DNA of 64,000 bases from Gaeumannomyces sp. JS-464 (lineage: Eukaryota; Ascomycota; Sordariomycetes; Magnaporthales; Magnaporthaceae). Where the stretch lies: positions 7,502,001 to 7,566,000 of the forward strand of contig NGZR01000002.1 in the NCBI GenBank assembly GCA_002197995.1, given 5' to 3'. Within the stretch, counting starts at the first letter, position 1, and every line of letters begins with the position of its first letter. The notes under the pieces are model-generated. The model was not told the DNA's origin and searched no databases. It saw nothing but the letters and a program-made list of their open reading frames with translations. Positions 35,236-46,862 of the stretch are shown here, piece by piece. The position numbers and the translations under genes are program-made.

Positions 35236-36389
35236 TTGAGGCGATCGGGTGACTTCTTTGGCGGCGTCTGCCAGGCCAAAGGACTGCTGCCGTGTCTAGG
35301 CCAAATTGACTGAAACGGATGAAAAATGCTTTCCTTTTTTTGAGCGTTTGCGGTGTTGAAGGATGGTGTCGTGTGAGTGGGCTTTTGCGGATGTTATTGT
35401 GTTGAATATCCATACATTTAACGGCATCGCGCCGCATGCGGCCGGCTGCAAGTGACGAGAGTTTTGGTAGGTTTTGGTAGGCTGGGAAGGATCTCAGCGC
35501 GCTCAAGTCGCACCAATTCGGCCACAGAAATAAGGCGAGTTTAGACAAGACTCCACGATGCCTGGCACCCCATCATGAGAGCATCGTAAACCAGTATTCT
35601 AAGCAGTTTCCTAGATTGGCCGTCAATATTTCACGTCTCTCAACCGACCGAGTGTGAACTCTGGAGCAAGGGTCTTGAGGCGAGTCTGGAACTTACAATG
35701 ACGAATCCCTGACAGCCCGCTGAGAAACACCAAAATTCCCCGACTGGGCAGAGCAGACGGAGGGATTTGGGGGTTTGACCAGGGCTCGTCTCAACTGGCG
35801 ATGCTGACGATTCTGGTGCCCGAGCGAACGTGGTGGGTGGGATGTGAGAGGAGATAATTATAATTATATTCTTCTTGATACCAGACTTTTGTGGAAAATC
35901 TGCTGGCTGCAGCTAGTGCTCATCGATATTTCCAAAGTTCTGATGGAGAATTGCGGCGCCTGGTCGCTTTGACTTTTGACGGCTGGGATTCAATTGCAGC
36001 CTCGCTCCGCCGCCCGCAGAGCCCGCCGCACGGTTTCTGCCGTCCCAACTCAGGGGCTCCAATCAGCATCTGGCGAGCTGTCAAATTCAACTGTCGTCAC
36101 CACCCTCACCACTGCCACTGCGCCAAACGGTATCTGGTTGCCTACCACGCGCCCTTCTACAATAAAGAGGACACGTCCTCTGGGCCCCCTCCTGCAAGCA
36201 AACCAAACAAGATCTCGGCCTTCCTTCGTCCCGACCACGCGACGACCAACCCGCCCGACCGACAGATCCAACGACCCGCGAGCGCCTCGAACATCGAGAG
36301 AATACGAACGCCGAACCCCGCATAGACCGCGGGCGATATAGCAGGGGAGAGACTACGCTCAGAAGACACAGAAACAAACAAAACAAAAA
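35236..36389. other. Divergent promoter region of the ASXH gene and sec22
   Basis: There is no gene I can support. ORFs at 35,891-36,341 end just before sec22, have no recognisable domain and are probably 5' leader sequence. An AT-rich TATAATTATAATTATATTC lies near 35,855-35,873. Confidence 0.5.
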
Positions 36390-37040
36390 ATGATCCGCTC
36401 CACACAAATAGCCCGCCTGGACGGCCTGATGCTCTGCGCATCCGTCGACGACGACGAGGCCGAGGCGGCCCTGTCCGAGATCAAGTCGCAGGTGAAGCTG
36501 GTGCTGCGCCGGCTGAACCGCAACTCGGAGCCGCAGGCGTCCATCGAGTCCGGGACGGCCTACACGCTGCACTACCTGGTCGCCGGCGACGTCGTGCACG
36601 TCTGCATCGCCGACCGCTCGTACCCGCGCAAGCTGGCCTTCACGTACCTGTCGGACCTGGCGACCGAGTTCGCAAACACGTACCCGCCCCACCAGGTCCA
36701 GAGCCCGACGCTGCGCCCCTACGCCTTTGTCGAGTTCGACACCTTCATCGGCCGCACCAAGCAGACGTACAGCGACTCGCGCGCCGCCCAGAACCTCGAC
36801 AAGCTCAACGACGAGCTGCGCGACGTGACAAAGGTCATGACCAAGAACATCGAGGACCTGCTCTACAGGGGCGACTCGCTCGAGCGCATGGGCGAGCTGA
36901 GCAGCCGCCTGCGCGACGACTCCAAAAAGTACCGCCGCGCCGCCGTCCGCATCAACTGGGAGCTCATGCTCAAGCAGTACGGGCCCTTTGCCGGCCTGGG
37001 ATTCTTCATCATCTTTTTCTTATGGTGGCGCTTTTTTTGA
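36390..37040 (+). CDS. sec22: R-SNARE Sec22
   Basis: An intronless frame of 216 residues. Residues 1 to about 120 are a longin domain (MIRSTQIARLDGLMLCAS, later SYPRKLAFTYLSDLATEF). A SNARE helix follows at about 130-190 with the zero-layer Arg in LLYRGDSLERM, and a C-terminal membrane anchor (GPFAGLGFFIIFFLWWRFF). Sec22 is a v-SNARE that cycles between ER and Golgi and pairs with the ER/Golgi t-SNAREs. The length equals that of the family, and the start agrees with the conserved N-terminus. Confidence 0.95.
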   Translation: MIRSTQIARLDGLMLCASVDDDEAEAALSEIKSQVKLVLRRLNRNSEPQASIESGTAYTLHYLVAGDVVHVCIADRSYPRKLAFTYLSDLATEFANTYPPHQVQSPTLRPYAFVEFDTFIGRTKQTYSDSRAAQNLDKLNDELRDVTKVMTKNIEDLLYRGDSLERMGELSSRLRDDSKKYRRAAVRINWELMLKQYGPFAGLGFFIIFFLWWRFF

Positions 37041-37783
37041 TTTCTGCAAAGGATAAAAATGGGGAGGCTGTTTTGGGCAGCCTGGAAGATGCAAAGGGAC
37101 GATGTGCCTGAGAGCACCGAGGGGAGGTAGCAAGCGTCATTTCATCACGAGAATCGGCGGCTCGGGCCAGGAAATAGGCGACCAGGTGACCATCACACAA
37201 GCAGGTCAGGAACTGACCGAGCCCGGCAAAACACCGAGCATCAGACTCTCGCAGAGGCCGAGCGAATCTACAAGGGACAGTCGTGTTTCTCAATAGCACT
37301 GGGTGACGGTGTTCAAGTCTCAAGACATTTGGGATGTTCTTTATTTTTCTTTATTTGTGTCCTTATCCTTCCTTTCTGTGTATATTATCCACGCCATGCC
37401 TCTATTTTACCATTGCACGTACATGGGTAATTAAGTATAAACTGTATCGACTTCGGGAGTGTGGTATGTGTTTCGTAACCAAGAAAAGTCAAAAACCAAG
37501 GAAACAGGGTATAAAATCGTCCGGCTCGAGAATAGAGGCCAGTGTGAAGAAGAAGAAAAACGGGCGTCGCGTAGTTGGTACCTGTTATCCCTCTCGATTC
37601 CCCCGCCCTGCCAGCCTGCTCCGTCGAATAGTCCAGAAACGCCGGGCTGACTCGAGAAGTTTCGTCACTCGTTATCCTACCACCATCCATTCCAAGATGG
37701 CCCCAGACAGTGTTGAGAAATCCATAAAGAAAAATTAATAAAAAATAGTCATCTGCACCAACAAGTTCCTCTCAGACGCCCGA
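37041..37783. other. 3' intergenic region between convergent genes
   Basis: This lies between the end of sec22 (+) and the end of the CaaX-protein gene (-). No gene was seen. The AT-rich stretch near 37,720-37,745 (AAAAATTAATAAAAAATAG) probably serves 3'-end formation of one or both genes. Confidence 0.5.
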
Positions 37784-38569
37784 TTACATGACGGCGCAGT
37801 TGGTCTTCTTGGTGGGCATAGAGGGCATGGGTAGCAGGCCAGCGCCGTGGTACCACTCGAGGTGCTCCTGGAACTCTGTTACCCCCAGCAGCCCCCTATC
37901 GTCCTGTGCGTACCTGACCTCGCCGCCCTCCTCGCCCTGCTCAAAGTACGTGTACTCGTCACAGTAGGGGCACAGCACGCGCGCGCGCCAGTCACCGTTG
38001 TCGGGTGGCAGGTGGTTCGCGATGGCGACGGGCGCAAACACGATGCCCTTGGGCTCGCCCGTCGACACGCTGAGCGCTTCGGCCTGCCAGTCCGGGTAGC
38101 CGCCGTAGTAGCCGTAGCCGCCGTTGGCAGTCGAAGGGTGCTGTAATTGCTGTTCCAAGTTCCGCGTCCTCGAGGGCATCCGATCCAGGTCCTCCCACAC
38201 CAGGAAGCCGTCGCAGTAGTCGCACGCAAAGGCGACGTCGCGGTCGCCGAACTTCTCGAAGCCGCCGACGGCATTGCATTCGGGCACCAGCGCCTCGAGG
38301 CCGAACGGGGTTGCTTGTGGTCCCTGCGGCGGTGGTGGTGATGATGGTTGTGCCTGCTGTGAGTGTGGCTGTTCATGTTGCTGCCCCGCGCCATGACTAC
38401 TGTTCGCAACATGAGCCCCGCCGCCTTTACCTGGCGGCGGCGACTGTAGGAATCCCGGTTTTAACTGCTGGCCCAGCGTCTGCTGATGCCGCGGCTGATT
38501 TGGCGGTGTATGCTCAACCACCACGCCCTGCTCTAGATCGATAGCAGTGGCTGCGCCTGGGCTCAGCAT
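37784..38569 (-). CDS. Zinc-finger protein with C-terminal CaaX box
   Basis: A 261-residue frame. Residues 20 to about 95 are Gln/Pro/His-rich and probably disordered. A compact region follows with two Cys pairs, CDYC near residue 116 and CPYC near 196; the second is followed by HLEWYH, giving a C2H2-like finger. The last four residues are CAVM, which fits the farnesylation (CaaX) rule, so the protein may be membrane-attached. I do not know its function; conserved blocks such as GIVFAPVAIANHLPP suggest a real family. The start ATG overlaps the stop of the upstream gene (ATGCTGA), which is abnormal for separate nuclear genes. With one missing base upstream the two frames would form a single protein. 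Confidence 0.7.
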   Translation of the reverse strand: MLSPGAATAIDLEQGVVVEHTPPNQPRHQQTLGQQLKPGFLQSPPPGKGGGAHVANSSHGAGQQHEQPHSQQAQPSSPPPPQGPQATPFGLEALVPECNAVGGFEKFGDRDVAFACDYCDGFLVWEDLDRMPSRTRNLEQQLQHPSTANGGYGYYGGYPDWQAEALSVSTGEPKGIVFAPVAIANHLPPDNGDWRARVLCPYCDEYTYFEQGEEGGEVRYAQDDRGLLGVTEFQEHLEWYHGAGLLPMPSMPTKKTNCAVM

Positions 38570-39444
38570 GCGATAGACTCGACACCATCATCATCCATCC
38601 TGGCGCGGGTGCTCTCGCGGGGCCGCTGCTGGCGCTGCCGGGGGCGGCGGCGGGGGCCACGAGCCCCTGGAGCTCGCGCTGGCGCCTCCGGACCTGGAAG
38701 GCGCCCAGGCAGCGGGCCGGGCCGGGCCCCGTGGCGAAGATGCGGCAGGCGGCGCGGCACTGGGCGCGGTGCAGGTCGCGGCGCAGCACGACCGTCTCGA
38801 GCACCCACGCAGGGTTGATGGGGCCGCCCGCGCGCAGCCAGTCCTTGAAGTTTTGTGCGTGGAAGCTAAACCTTGTATTCAGGTTGCGCAGCTCCTCCAC
38901 AGATTTGGCTGTTGGTGTTGCACGTGCCGCGCAAGAGACAGGTGGCCATATGTCAGTGCCCGTCTTGGCCCCGCGATCGGCAGCAAGCTGACGGCAAGGG
39001 GGAAGGGACGAAAGAAGCAGGCCAGCTAGATTAGAGACGGAGGAAAGGGCACCTAGACTTACAGTTTCTATCACGCTCATAAAAGAACTGGCCGTTGACC
39101 AGGCGCGACATGGCCTGGAAGTCACGCTTGGCCTCGTCCATGGCCTCCTCGAGAGCACGGGTCTGCTCGAATTCATCCGGGCCCCACTGCCGCTTGTCGG
39201 CAAACATGAGTATGCGGATGGCATCGTTGAGCGAGCTGGCGATGGCGGCCAGGACAGTGCCGACCGTGTCATTGGCGGCAGCGCTGGAGAGGTGTGCGGT
39301 GGGTGCTGTTGCTGTTGGCTGTGGAGCGGCGGCACCTGCTGCTGCCGATGCTGCCGATGCTGCCGGCGCCGGCGCGCGGCTGGCTTTTGGCGACGATAGT
39401 GGTGATGCTGCGCTGGATCCGCCGGGGCTGACGCTGCCGCTCAT
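38563..39444 (-). CDS. Conserved hypothetical protein, possibly fused to the CaaX protein
   Basis: The start at 39,444 gives MSGSVSPGGSSAASPL, an Ala/Pro-rich leader, then helical sequence (DTVGTVLAAIASSLNDAIRI...FEQTRALEEAMDEAKRDF). An intron at 38,919-39,062 (GTAAGT...CAG) joins ...YERDRN to SKSVEELRNLNTRF. Exon 2 continues with NFKDWLRAGGPINPAWVLET and a Cys/Arg-rich helix. Near 38,640 the frame changes at GCCCCCGG; one extra C leads into a tail ending MDDDGVESIAC. No known domain is recognised. The lack of any gap before the next ATG makes a single gene 37,784-39,444 likely. Confidence 0.6.
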
Positions 39445-42051
39445 CGGGACCGCTGCCCGCGCCGCCAGCTCGGTCCGGCGCGCGCCCCTTTGAGAAGATG
39501 AGACGGAGAAGGAGAAAAAGGGACCAGAAAATGTCCCTGGGGGTAACAGACGAAAGAGAACGCCAAGGACCCCCGCGACGCGCCGCGTTTGGTGTTTTTG
39601 CTCGTTTGCTTTGCCCGTCCGATCACAGCAGCACCAGGCGGCCCGCCGAAAGACAGATAAGCACTCGAGGTGGCACTCGAGGTGGGACAAGAAGCTAAAA
39701 GGTAGGCAGCACAGCACAGCACTTTCGACTTGTCCGATACAGGCGCAAGTCCCGAGAAGCCGCACGAAGTCCACGAGTTGCAATGCAAGCGGCGCCCAGA
39801 AGGTAACGAACGGCGAGGTGTCCGAACTTGCCACGAGGCAGCGAGTCGGTTTGATTGCGCAGTGGTCGTCGAGGAGGGAGAAAGAGATGATGTGCCCCTG
39901 GGACGGACGGCGAGAGAATGAGAGAATGGGCAAGAAATTATGCGTCGTCCCGCTCTCCCCGTCAACGTGCCTCGCGCATGCAGCCCGCCCTCTTTCTAGT
40001 CGTACGTCAGCGTTCCCCAGTCGCGAAATCTAGTGTCAAGAAAAGGTGGTTCCTGACATAGGGGAGTCGGTTTCGACGATTTCTTGGCTTCGCCCGCGGG
40101 AAAAAAAGACGATCGCGGTTGACAGCCAGTTTTTTTGCGCTTTCTATCTTCTTCGCTTCGGATTTCGCCTCTGTGTCCTCTTCTTGCTGCCTGTCAACAA
40201 GGAGGCCGCCGGGTCTTTGTCGATTTCAATTCTCAATTGCCCGCTGGCAAGGTTTCTTTTGGAGCTGCGGCTGATCTGGCCTCTCCGCTTACATGGTGGT
40301 TTGTGCCTGCCGCTTGCTGCTGACAATTCCAGGCGAGGTGTTCGGCTGGCGTGCAAGTTACCACGGGTCCGGAAACCCGGGACCCTCGTCAATCGCCCAA
40401 TCGACGAGGCTGATGGCGAGATGGTGTGTTGGTCAACGGCAGCACTAGGGAAGTGTTAGCTGCTGGTGAGGGGCCGTGTGGTGGTGCCTGGCATTGATTT
40501 CTCCACCACAAGAAAAAACATTAATGGGGCGGGAGAGCCGAGGAGTGGCTGGGGAGAGCACCCACCAGTCAACTTTTGCCGATTCAGCGTCGCAACCAGG
40601 GGCTCAAAGGAGGGAGTATCACGGCCAGGGGCGATGGGAAAGGGGAAAGAGAGGCGAGAAACAGGCACAGGGCCTCGGAGAACAGCACGTCTTTTCTCTG
40701 CCAACAACCACAGAAAGCTGTCTAAACCAACCAAATTTGGACACCAAGGCATTTTTACCCCCGGCACCAGGCCAGGGCTAACTGACGTCTATGCTACCAG
40801 GGGCGAAAGGAGCTCTTCCTGCCTTGCCCTGGGGCCCGCTACCGGTCCGGCTCAACCTTGGTTCGCTGGGTGCTCACCAAGCTGCCAACGAAGAACCAAT
40901 CAAAACAGAACATACGCGATATCGCAGCTTGGATTCCGGGTCTCCAAATCTGATTCGTCAAGTCGGACGATCTTCCTCAGCCCTAGCCGCTCCGGCCTTG
41001 ACAAGCACGCTAGATCCTACTCGCAACGCCCAGCCACTCACGACGGCCGGGGAAGGGTTTCACCCACGCGCGCGCAAGGCGTCAGCAATTGGGCACGGGG
41101 CTTCTGCAAACTGCGCCGCATTACTAGTAGAACAACCACCCACCTGCAGCCGTATAAACTGCGCAACCAGCCGTGCTAGTTAGAACACCCCGAGAAAGAA
41201 AAGAAAAAAAAAAAGAAAAAAAAACTTCACATAACCCCGACGGCGTTGCCGACCCAGGGATACCCAGGTAGCCTCCGCAAAATGACGAGACTATTCGCAA
41301 TCCACGCCACGGACATGTCCTGTGGAATGGCCGCGGCCAGACCCGGGAATCTGTGCGCCCACGCACACAGACACGTTCATGCGGAGGATAGGAAAATCTT
41401 TTCGTTGGTCGAGCTTGCTGGCTCGTGCGATGGTCGCGTCCCGTTACGTAGGTTGGAGAGCCCTCCGAGCGAAGCCGTCGGGTGTTCCACGCTGGGGTGC
41501 CTCGCTGTGTGGGTAGCGGGAGTTGGCCCTTGGGCTCTTTTTGTAAAACGTCCAGAGGGGTTCTAGTAGTCGTTTGTTGCTTGCTACGTTGCAGAATCAC
41601 GGCAGTGCCACCTCGGCAAGCCCAAAGAAGTCGGGGTAGGAGTAGGATATCAATAACCATCCGCATATCAGCGCTACCCAGTATTTCCCTCGTAGGGACA
41701 CTATGACATGGCTTTCTTCCGACTTACCCTGTAAGTCTCCTTTCGTATCCCCTATGTCCCTTATATCCCCTCCTATCTCCTGTTTGCTTTTTAATTTCCC
41801 ATGTCATTTCTTGTTTCGTGTATCCTAGGGGGAAGTGGCCCAGGGGCATCAGCTGCGGCTGTTTCTTCGCCTAAGCATAACATCGCACAACAGTCCATCC
41901 CAGGCAGAATAGGAAGGGAGGGGACAAAAAGGTAAATACTGGACGCAACATGTGCACATAATCGTTTTAGGCTTGACGCTGGAGCTAGAGAGTGATAATA
42001 CGTCTATCGACATGCCTCGTTTCCCCGACAAATATTGGCAGACAATTATTT
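39445..42051. other. Intergenic region, 2.6 kb
   Basis: A 237-codon plus-strand ORF (40,466-41,179) and others show no domain, and their composition follows GC content; I regard them as chance. Short repeats of the TATCCCCT/TGTCCCTT kind lie at 41,745-41,790. No RNA gene was recognised. Confidence 0.5.
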
Positions 42052-44130
42052 TCATTTCCGCTTCACGGCCTTAGCAGCCCCAGCGTCCGTACCGCTGGCC
42101 TTCCCGTTGCCACCATCCGAGCTCTTCGCTGCATCCGCGTCGGCGGGCGGCAGCGCCTTACCCTCGTCCTTCTTAACCGCCTCAGTCTCGTCCTCTCCGC
42201 CCTGGCCGAACTCGTTGACGCGCGTGTAGTCGATGCGGTAGGCCCAGCGCTGGTACAGGTAGATAAAGAAGATGACGTCGTCGCGGAAGGTCGACAGGCG
42301 ATGCAGGAAGGGCATCTTGATGGTGAAGGCGAATAGGTCGTCGATGAAGGTGTTGAGGAACTTGTACATCATGGCCTTGGCCGGCATGTGCGCCACGCTC
42401 TTGAGCCGGTAGTTGATGTAGAGTGCCGGCACCATCATCAGGAACCCGTATGCGTACACGGACCCCACCAGGGTCGTGATGATGAACGAGTACCAGCCCT
42501 TGTGCTCCTCGTACAGCACCGAGTAGACGGCGTACGCAAGCAGGAGCGGCACGCCGGCCATGTACATGTACTTGAAGGCGATCTCGTCGTATTCCTTTGT
42601 CTTCTCCTCCGTGTCGCTGAGCTTGTGCTTGTCCTCAAATGCGACGCGGTACGGCAGCAGTGACCCGGGCGGCGCCTCGCGCACCCGCACGTTGACCACG
42701 GTCGTGATCTTCCAGAGCTCGATAAGGATTCCGACGCCCTGCGACCCAAGGATCATCCAGCTCGTGTTCTGGGAGTTGTCCACCAGGTAGAGGAAGATGA
42801 TGGTTTGCATGAAGACATTGGCCAGGATGGTCCGCACCGAGATTCCTACGTTGTCTTTCTTCTTGCGGTAGTGCGCGACGTCCGACGTGAAGGCCAGCGT
42901 CTCGAAGATGAGGTGCAGTATGGTCACCGCAGTCGTAATGCCGAGCAGGATTGGGTTCGTGTCTAGAAGGATCTCCTTGACCATCTCGATTTCGGTGCCG
43001 TCGCCGCCGCCAGGCAACGAGCCTCCCCACGCCGCTGTCTTGGCCGCCTCGCGCGAGTTGAGCTCGATGGAGGACAGAGTCGTGAACTTCCAGTTGGCCA
43101 GGTTGTTCAGGTCGATGCGCACGGGTAGCGTCTTGACAGTCTCGTTGAGCTGCGTCATGTGGGACTTGAGCTGCCAAAAGGTGTTGACAAAGAGAATGGG
43201 GTAGTACCACGTGTGCTGGCCCGAGCCGTCGCGCGCCCCGGTGGCCTCGAGGTTGACAAACTGACGCACCGAGACGGGAGTCTGGGGAGCAACAGAACGC
43301 CCGTGTCAGGAATGAAAGACAGGCTGGCATTGGGGTGGTAGTAGTTGCCGACCACAGGGACCGAGGGTTCGCTGTCATCCTCAGCCGCCTCGGCCTCCAA
43401 GGTCTCGGTCTCGTTCTGCTTGGCCAAAAGGCTCCGCAGCTTTTTGACCTTCTTCTTGGCGATGTACTGGGTGAGGGGGAACGTGAAATGATAAGCCGAG
43501 CCAGGGTCAAAGCCCTTCTGCTTCGGGTCCAGCACACTGCCAGCAAGTCCGACGTAGAAGTGGCCCCATAGTGTTCCGTTGCGCTGCACATTGATAGGGA
43601 CGTCAATGGTGGTCTCGGCCGTACGCTTGTCGGTCCAGTTGCCCAGCCCAAAGCCCTTCTCTTCTAGCACGATCTTGCTCTCAGGGGTCGAGGCGAGGGG
43701 TGAGGGGATAAAGGAGTCGGAGACGGTGACGACGACGTCAAGCTTGCTGCTGGGCGGCCAAATCGGAGCGGCACGCATGGGATTGGGGTTCCACGTTGCG
43801 CCCTCGTCGAGATGGTCGGGGCGGGCCTGGTACGGTGGGATATCGCCGGTTTTCGGGACCTCCACGATTTTGCCGTCGGCATCCTTGACAATCTGACCAG
43901 CCTGCTGGTTCGGGAAGAACTGCTTCATGACGAACTGCATGGCCACATACATGGCCACCATCTGCAGGAGCTTGTTGATGAAGGACTGCGCCGATACGGG
44001 AAGCGACCTGTTAGCTCCCAAAAGATCTGGACAAACGAATCGGCGCACACCCAGTGAGGCTACTCACGCCCTCCTGCCGCTGTTGCGGCTGGCCAGCCGG
44101 GCGGCCCGCCACGGCGGCTTGCTCTGGCAT
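42052..44130 (-). CDS. CLPTM1-family ER membrane protein
   Basis: Exon 1 is 44,068-44,130 (MPEQAAVAGRPAGQPQQRQEG), then a GTGAGT...CAG intron (43,986-44,067), then one long exon to 42,052. The N-terminal anchor (MVAMYVAMQFVMKQFF) precedes a large lumenal part (NPNPMRAAPIWPPSSKLDV, NYYHPNASLSFI, WYYPILFVNTFWQL) and several membrane spans (ILLGITTAVTILHLIFETL, GVPLLLAYAVYSVLY, FIITTLVGSVYAYGF). The C-terminal cytosolic tail is Lys/Asp-rich. This is the order in human CLPTM1 and its fungal homologues, multi-span ER/secretory-pathway proteins. The frame breaks once near 43,288, at GCTCCCCAG; one extra C gives ...LPQTPVSVRQF. A splice site is an alternative reading there but lacks a donor. Confidence 0.88.
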
Positions 44131-46064
44131 TTTGGAAGAGACGATGGTTTCCGGCGCAATAGATGTCGCGTTCCCGTAGTCCTTGCGGTTGGGAACCTAA
44201 GGTGTTGGATTACGTTCCGAACTGGCGATGTGTCGTCCGAAGGAATTTATTACGCCTTTGTGCTGCCAGAATGCGATAGATGGTGGGGGACGATGAGGAC
44301 GTGTAAATTCGCGCGACTCGAAAAATTGGAGCAAGTCGAGCCAAAGGCAAGACGTGTTCTCAAGGTTCCAATGGAGCGTGCCCGCTAACCTCAGCGGTCG
44401 CTCAATACAACTGACTGACCCTGACGACTTCCCCAGCGTGGATGGAGTCAATCAGTGGCCGGGTGACGCTCGTTCTTTCGCCCCAGCTTCTCCATCCCAC
44501 CGTCTCGGCGCTGTCGCAAGCACTCTCGTCGTTGCACCTGCCTTCAATTGACACGAAATTGGAACCCTGTTGGCTCAATCAGCACCGAAGGGCGGGAGGG
44601 GCGGCAGGGGCGGCGCACCACACCACCGAGGGAGGTTCCCAGTGGCGGCGACGCAATCGACGCGAGGCAGCAGCCCACGAATGGTAACACGGCATGCTGA
44701 CAGGTGGCAGATTGAAGCTTGCCTCTGGCTCAATTCGGGCTTTCGCAGACTGAGAACATCCTGAGAACAAACGAATAAACAAACATGAATCCAAAGCCCG
44801 TCGGATGCGGCTCTCCTTGCCATCACCCGGCACAATTCACAATTTCCCACCACCATATTCCCGTCTCCAAGATCCGATCGTGCACCAAAATATGTTTGTT
44901 TGCCTGGCACACAAACCAGGGACCAGCCATGCTGGACCATCCCGAATGCCGTCCTCCCCCGCCAGGCCGCTATCCGGCCACATAGTTCACACCTGAGGCG
45001 ACATGAACCATTCCGCGCCAGGCCGGTGGCTGGTCCCGTTCTCCAAGCCCGGGGGCATGCTTTGTGCTTTGTGCTACCGGTGCAATGTGGTGCTGCTTGC
45101 GCTTTCCCCATCGAACGTGCTCCCTCCATGCAGGAGGTTGGGCGTCACCGTCTCTTATGTCATACCGTCATCCCTGAGCCCTGAAGCCAGCGACGCCTCC
45201 AGCCCTCTCCCTAACGCCCGCAACAGCGGGTCACAAGTCGACGGCTCCGTCTTCGGTCTTCCGCATCTCCTTCCATCAGCCCAACACTTTGGTGCCGCCC
45301 TGCTATTGGTGTACCTCACCGCAAGTCCGCCCTGATGCCCCACCGAGAATAGGCCGCGACCAACCGCAGCGGTCACATACACAGGTACCTGGCAGTCTTT
45401 GCTTCATAACTCCCTGCTATGCTCCGCCGGACTAGAAGCTGGACACACGCACATTGTGTTGGGCTTGAACATGTTGGCGTAGTCACGCATATTCCTATAT
45501 AAACCCCATCTTCTGCTGTCTTCTCAGGAGTCGGTCGTGGCTCTGGTCGGAGTTCCCTCTTCTGGTTTTGGGATTTCCGATTTTCCGCTCGATTTACCTG
45601 CCCCGGCCTGGATATTACATCAGAGAGCCAACAGCCTTCCATCAGCCCACCTGCGAGGATTGGCCTTGTCCTGTTTACCGCCCCAGCTGCGGCTCCCAAC
45701 AACCCGGTATCGTGCACCCCGGACCAGCAGGAGAGTTGACTCAACCGGCCTGTCGTCTTGCCTCCCAGGCCACCAACACCTCCGTCTCCACATTGAGCGC
45801 TTTTCGATCTGTTCTTCGTGTACGCCTGCCTCCTTCGCCAGCCTTGGCACATCCATACCCTGCAGCCTTCCTGCGTCTCTCACATCTATCAGAGCCCCTC
45901 TCATCTGACTCATTGGAATAAGACTCCCGTATAAGCTATCTATTTCTCACGCATCTCGCGCTGGATTTCTTCCTCATTTGCCGGCATTAGCAGTTGCCGC
46001 TTCAACCCAAGCCCTGCAACACCAAATATCTTTATCTCCACGCAATTTTATCACCTGAGCTACA
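44131..46064. promoter_or_regulatory. Divergent promoter region of CLPTM1 and LOG genes
   Basis: 1.9 kb between divergent starts. ORFs in both strands (for example 44,575-45,129 and 45,373-45,852) lack domains. The LOG side has pyrimidine-rich leader sequence from about 45,840 to 46,060. Confidence 0.5.
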
Positions 46065-46862
46065 ATGGACTCCGGCGACCACACCCCCAGCCGCACGGCC
46101 ACTCCGGCCGGCGCCAACGGGAACGGAGTGAAGAGGACTAAGATTTGCGTCTACTGTGGCTCCTCTCCCGGCCATGACCCTGCATACATGGAGGCCGCCC
46201 GTGGGCTCGCCAGGACCATGGCCAAGCACGATATCGACCTGGGTAAGTGTAGCTGAATCTCGGGGGAAGCAATTGGACGTCCAGAAGGCTGACCCGTCAA
46301 CAGTATACGGCGGCGGTACCGTTGGGTTGATGGGAGAGGTGGCGCGAACACTGGTCTCGCTCAAGGGCCCCGAGTCTGTGCATGGCATCATCCCGGAGGC
46401 GCTTGTCAGCTACGAGCGCGACCCGGCCTACACATCCAAGTCGGCCGGAAACGGCGAGAACGGCGATGGCCTGCCGGTCCCCGACGAGAAACTGTATGGA
46501 ATGACGACGGTGGTGAAGGACATGCACACGCGCAAGAACATGATGGCGCGCGAGGTCGTGGCGGGCGGGCCGGCAGCGGCTTCATCGCCCTCCCGGGCGG
46601 CTTCGGCACCATCGAGGAGCTGGTCGAGATGTGCACGTGGAACCAGCTGGGCATCCACGACAAGGGTATCGTCGTGCTCAACGTCAACGGCTTCTACGAA
46701 CCCGTCATGCAATTTATCGCCAAGAGCATCGAAGCGGGCTTCATTCGCACCGGCCAGGGCGAGATCCTCCGCTCGGCTACGACCCCCGAGGAGGCCATCG
46801 GGATCCTGCGCGACTATAAGGTGTCTGACCAGGTCCTGAAGCTGAGCTGGGGGACCGAGTGA
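46065..46862 (+). CDS. LOG-family (lysine decarboxylase-like) phosphoribohydrolase
   Basis: Exons 46,065-46,242 and 46,304-46,862 are joined by a GTAAGT...CAG intron (46,243-46,303), giving CVYCGSSPGHDPAYMEAA...DIDLVYGGGTVGLMG. The family signature LPGGFGTIEELVEM and the preceding MHTRKNMMARE are present, as is SIEAGFI near the end. LOG enzymes release free cytokinin bases or adenine from nucleoside 5'-monophosphates; the same fold was once called lysine decarboxylase. The frame breaks once near 46,572 in GGGCGGGCCGGC; adding one base gives AGGPGSGFIALPGGFGT. The predicted protein is about 245 residues, usual for the family. Cytosolic; no signal peptide. Confidence 0.88.

Noticed and set aside
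40466..41179. 237-codon plus-strand ORF
   Set aside because: No domain, no splice or signal features, a composition that simply follows GC content, and competing ORFs in other frames. Probably chance.
43270..43310. A second intron in the CLPTM1 gene
   Set aside because: The pyrimidine-rich CTCCCCAG looks like a 3' splice site, but there is no suitable donor and the protein is conserved right up to it. One missing C explains the frame change better.
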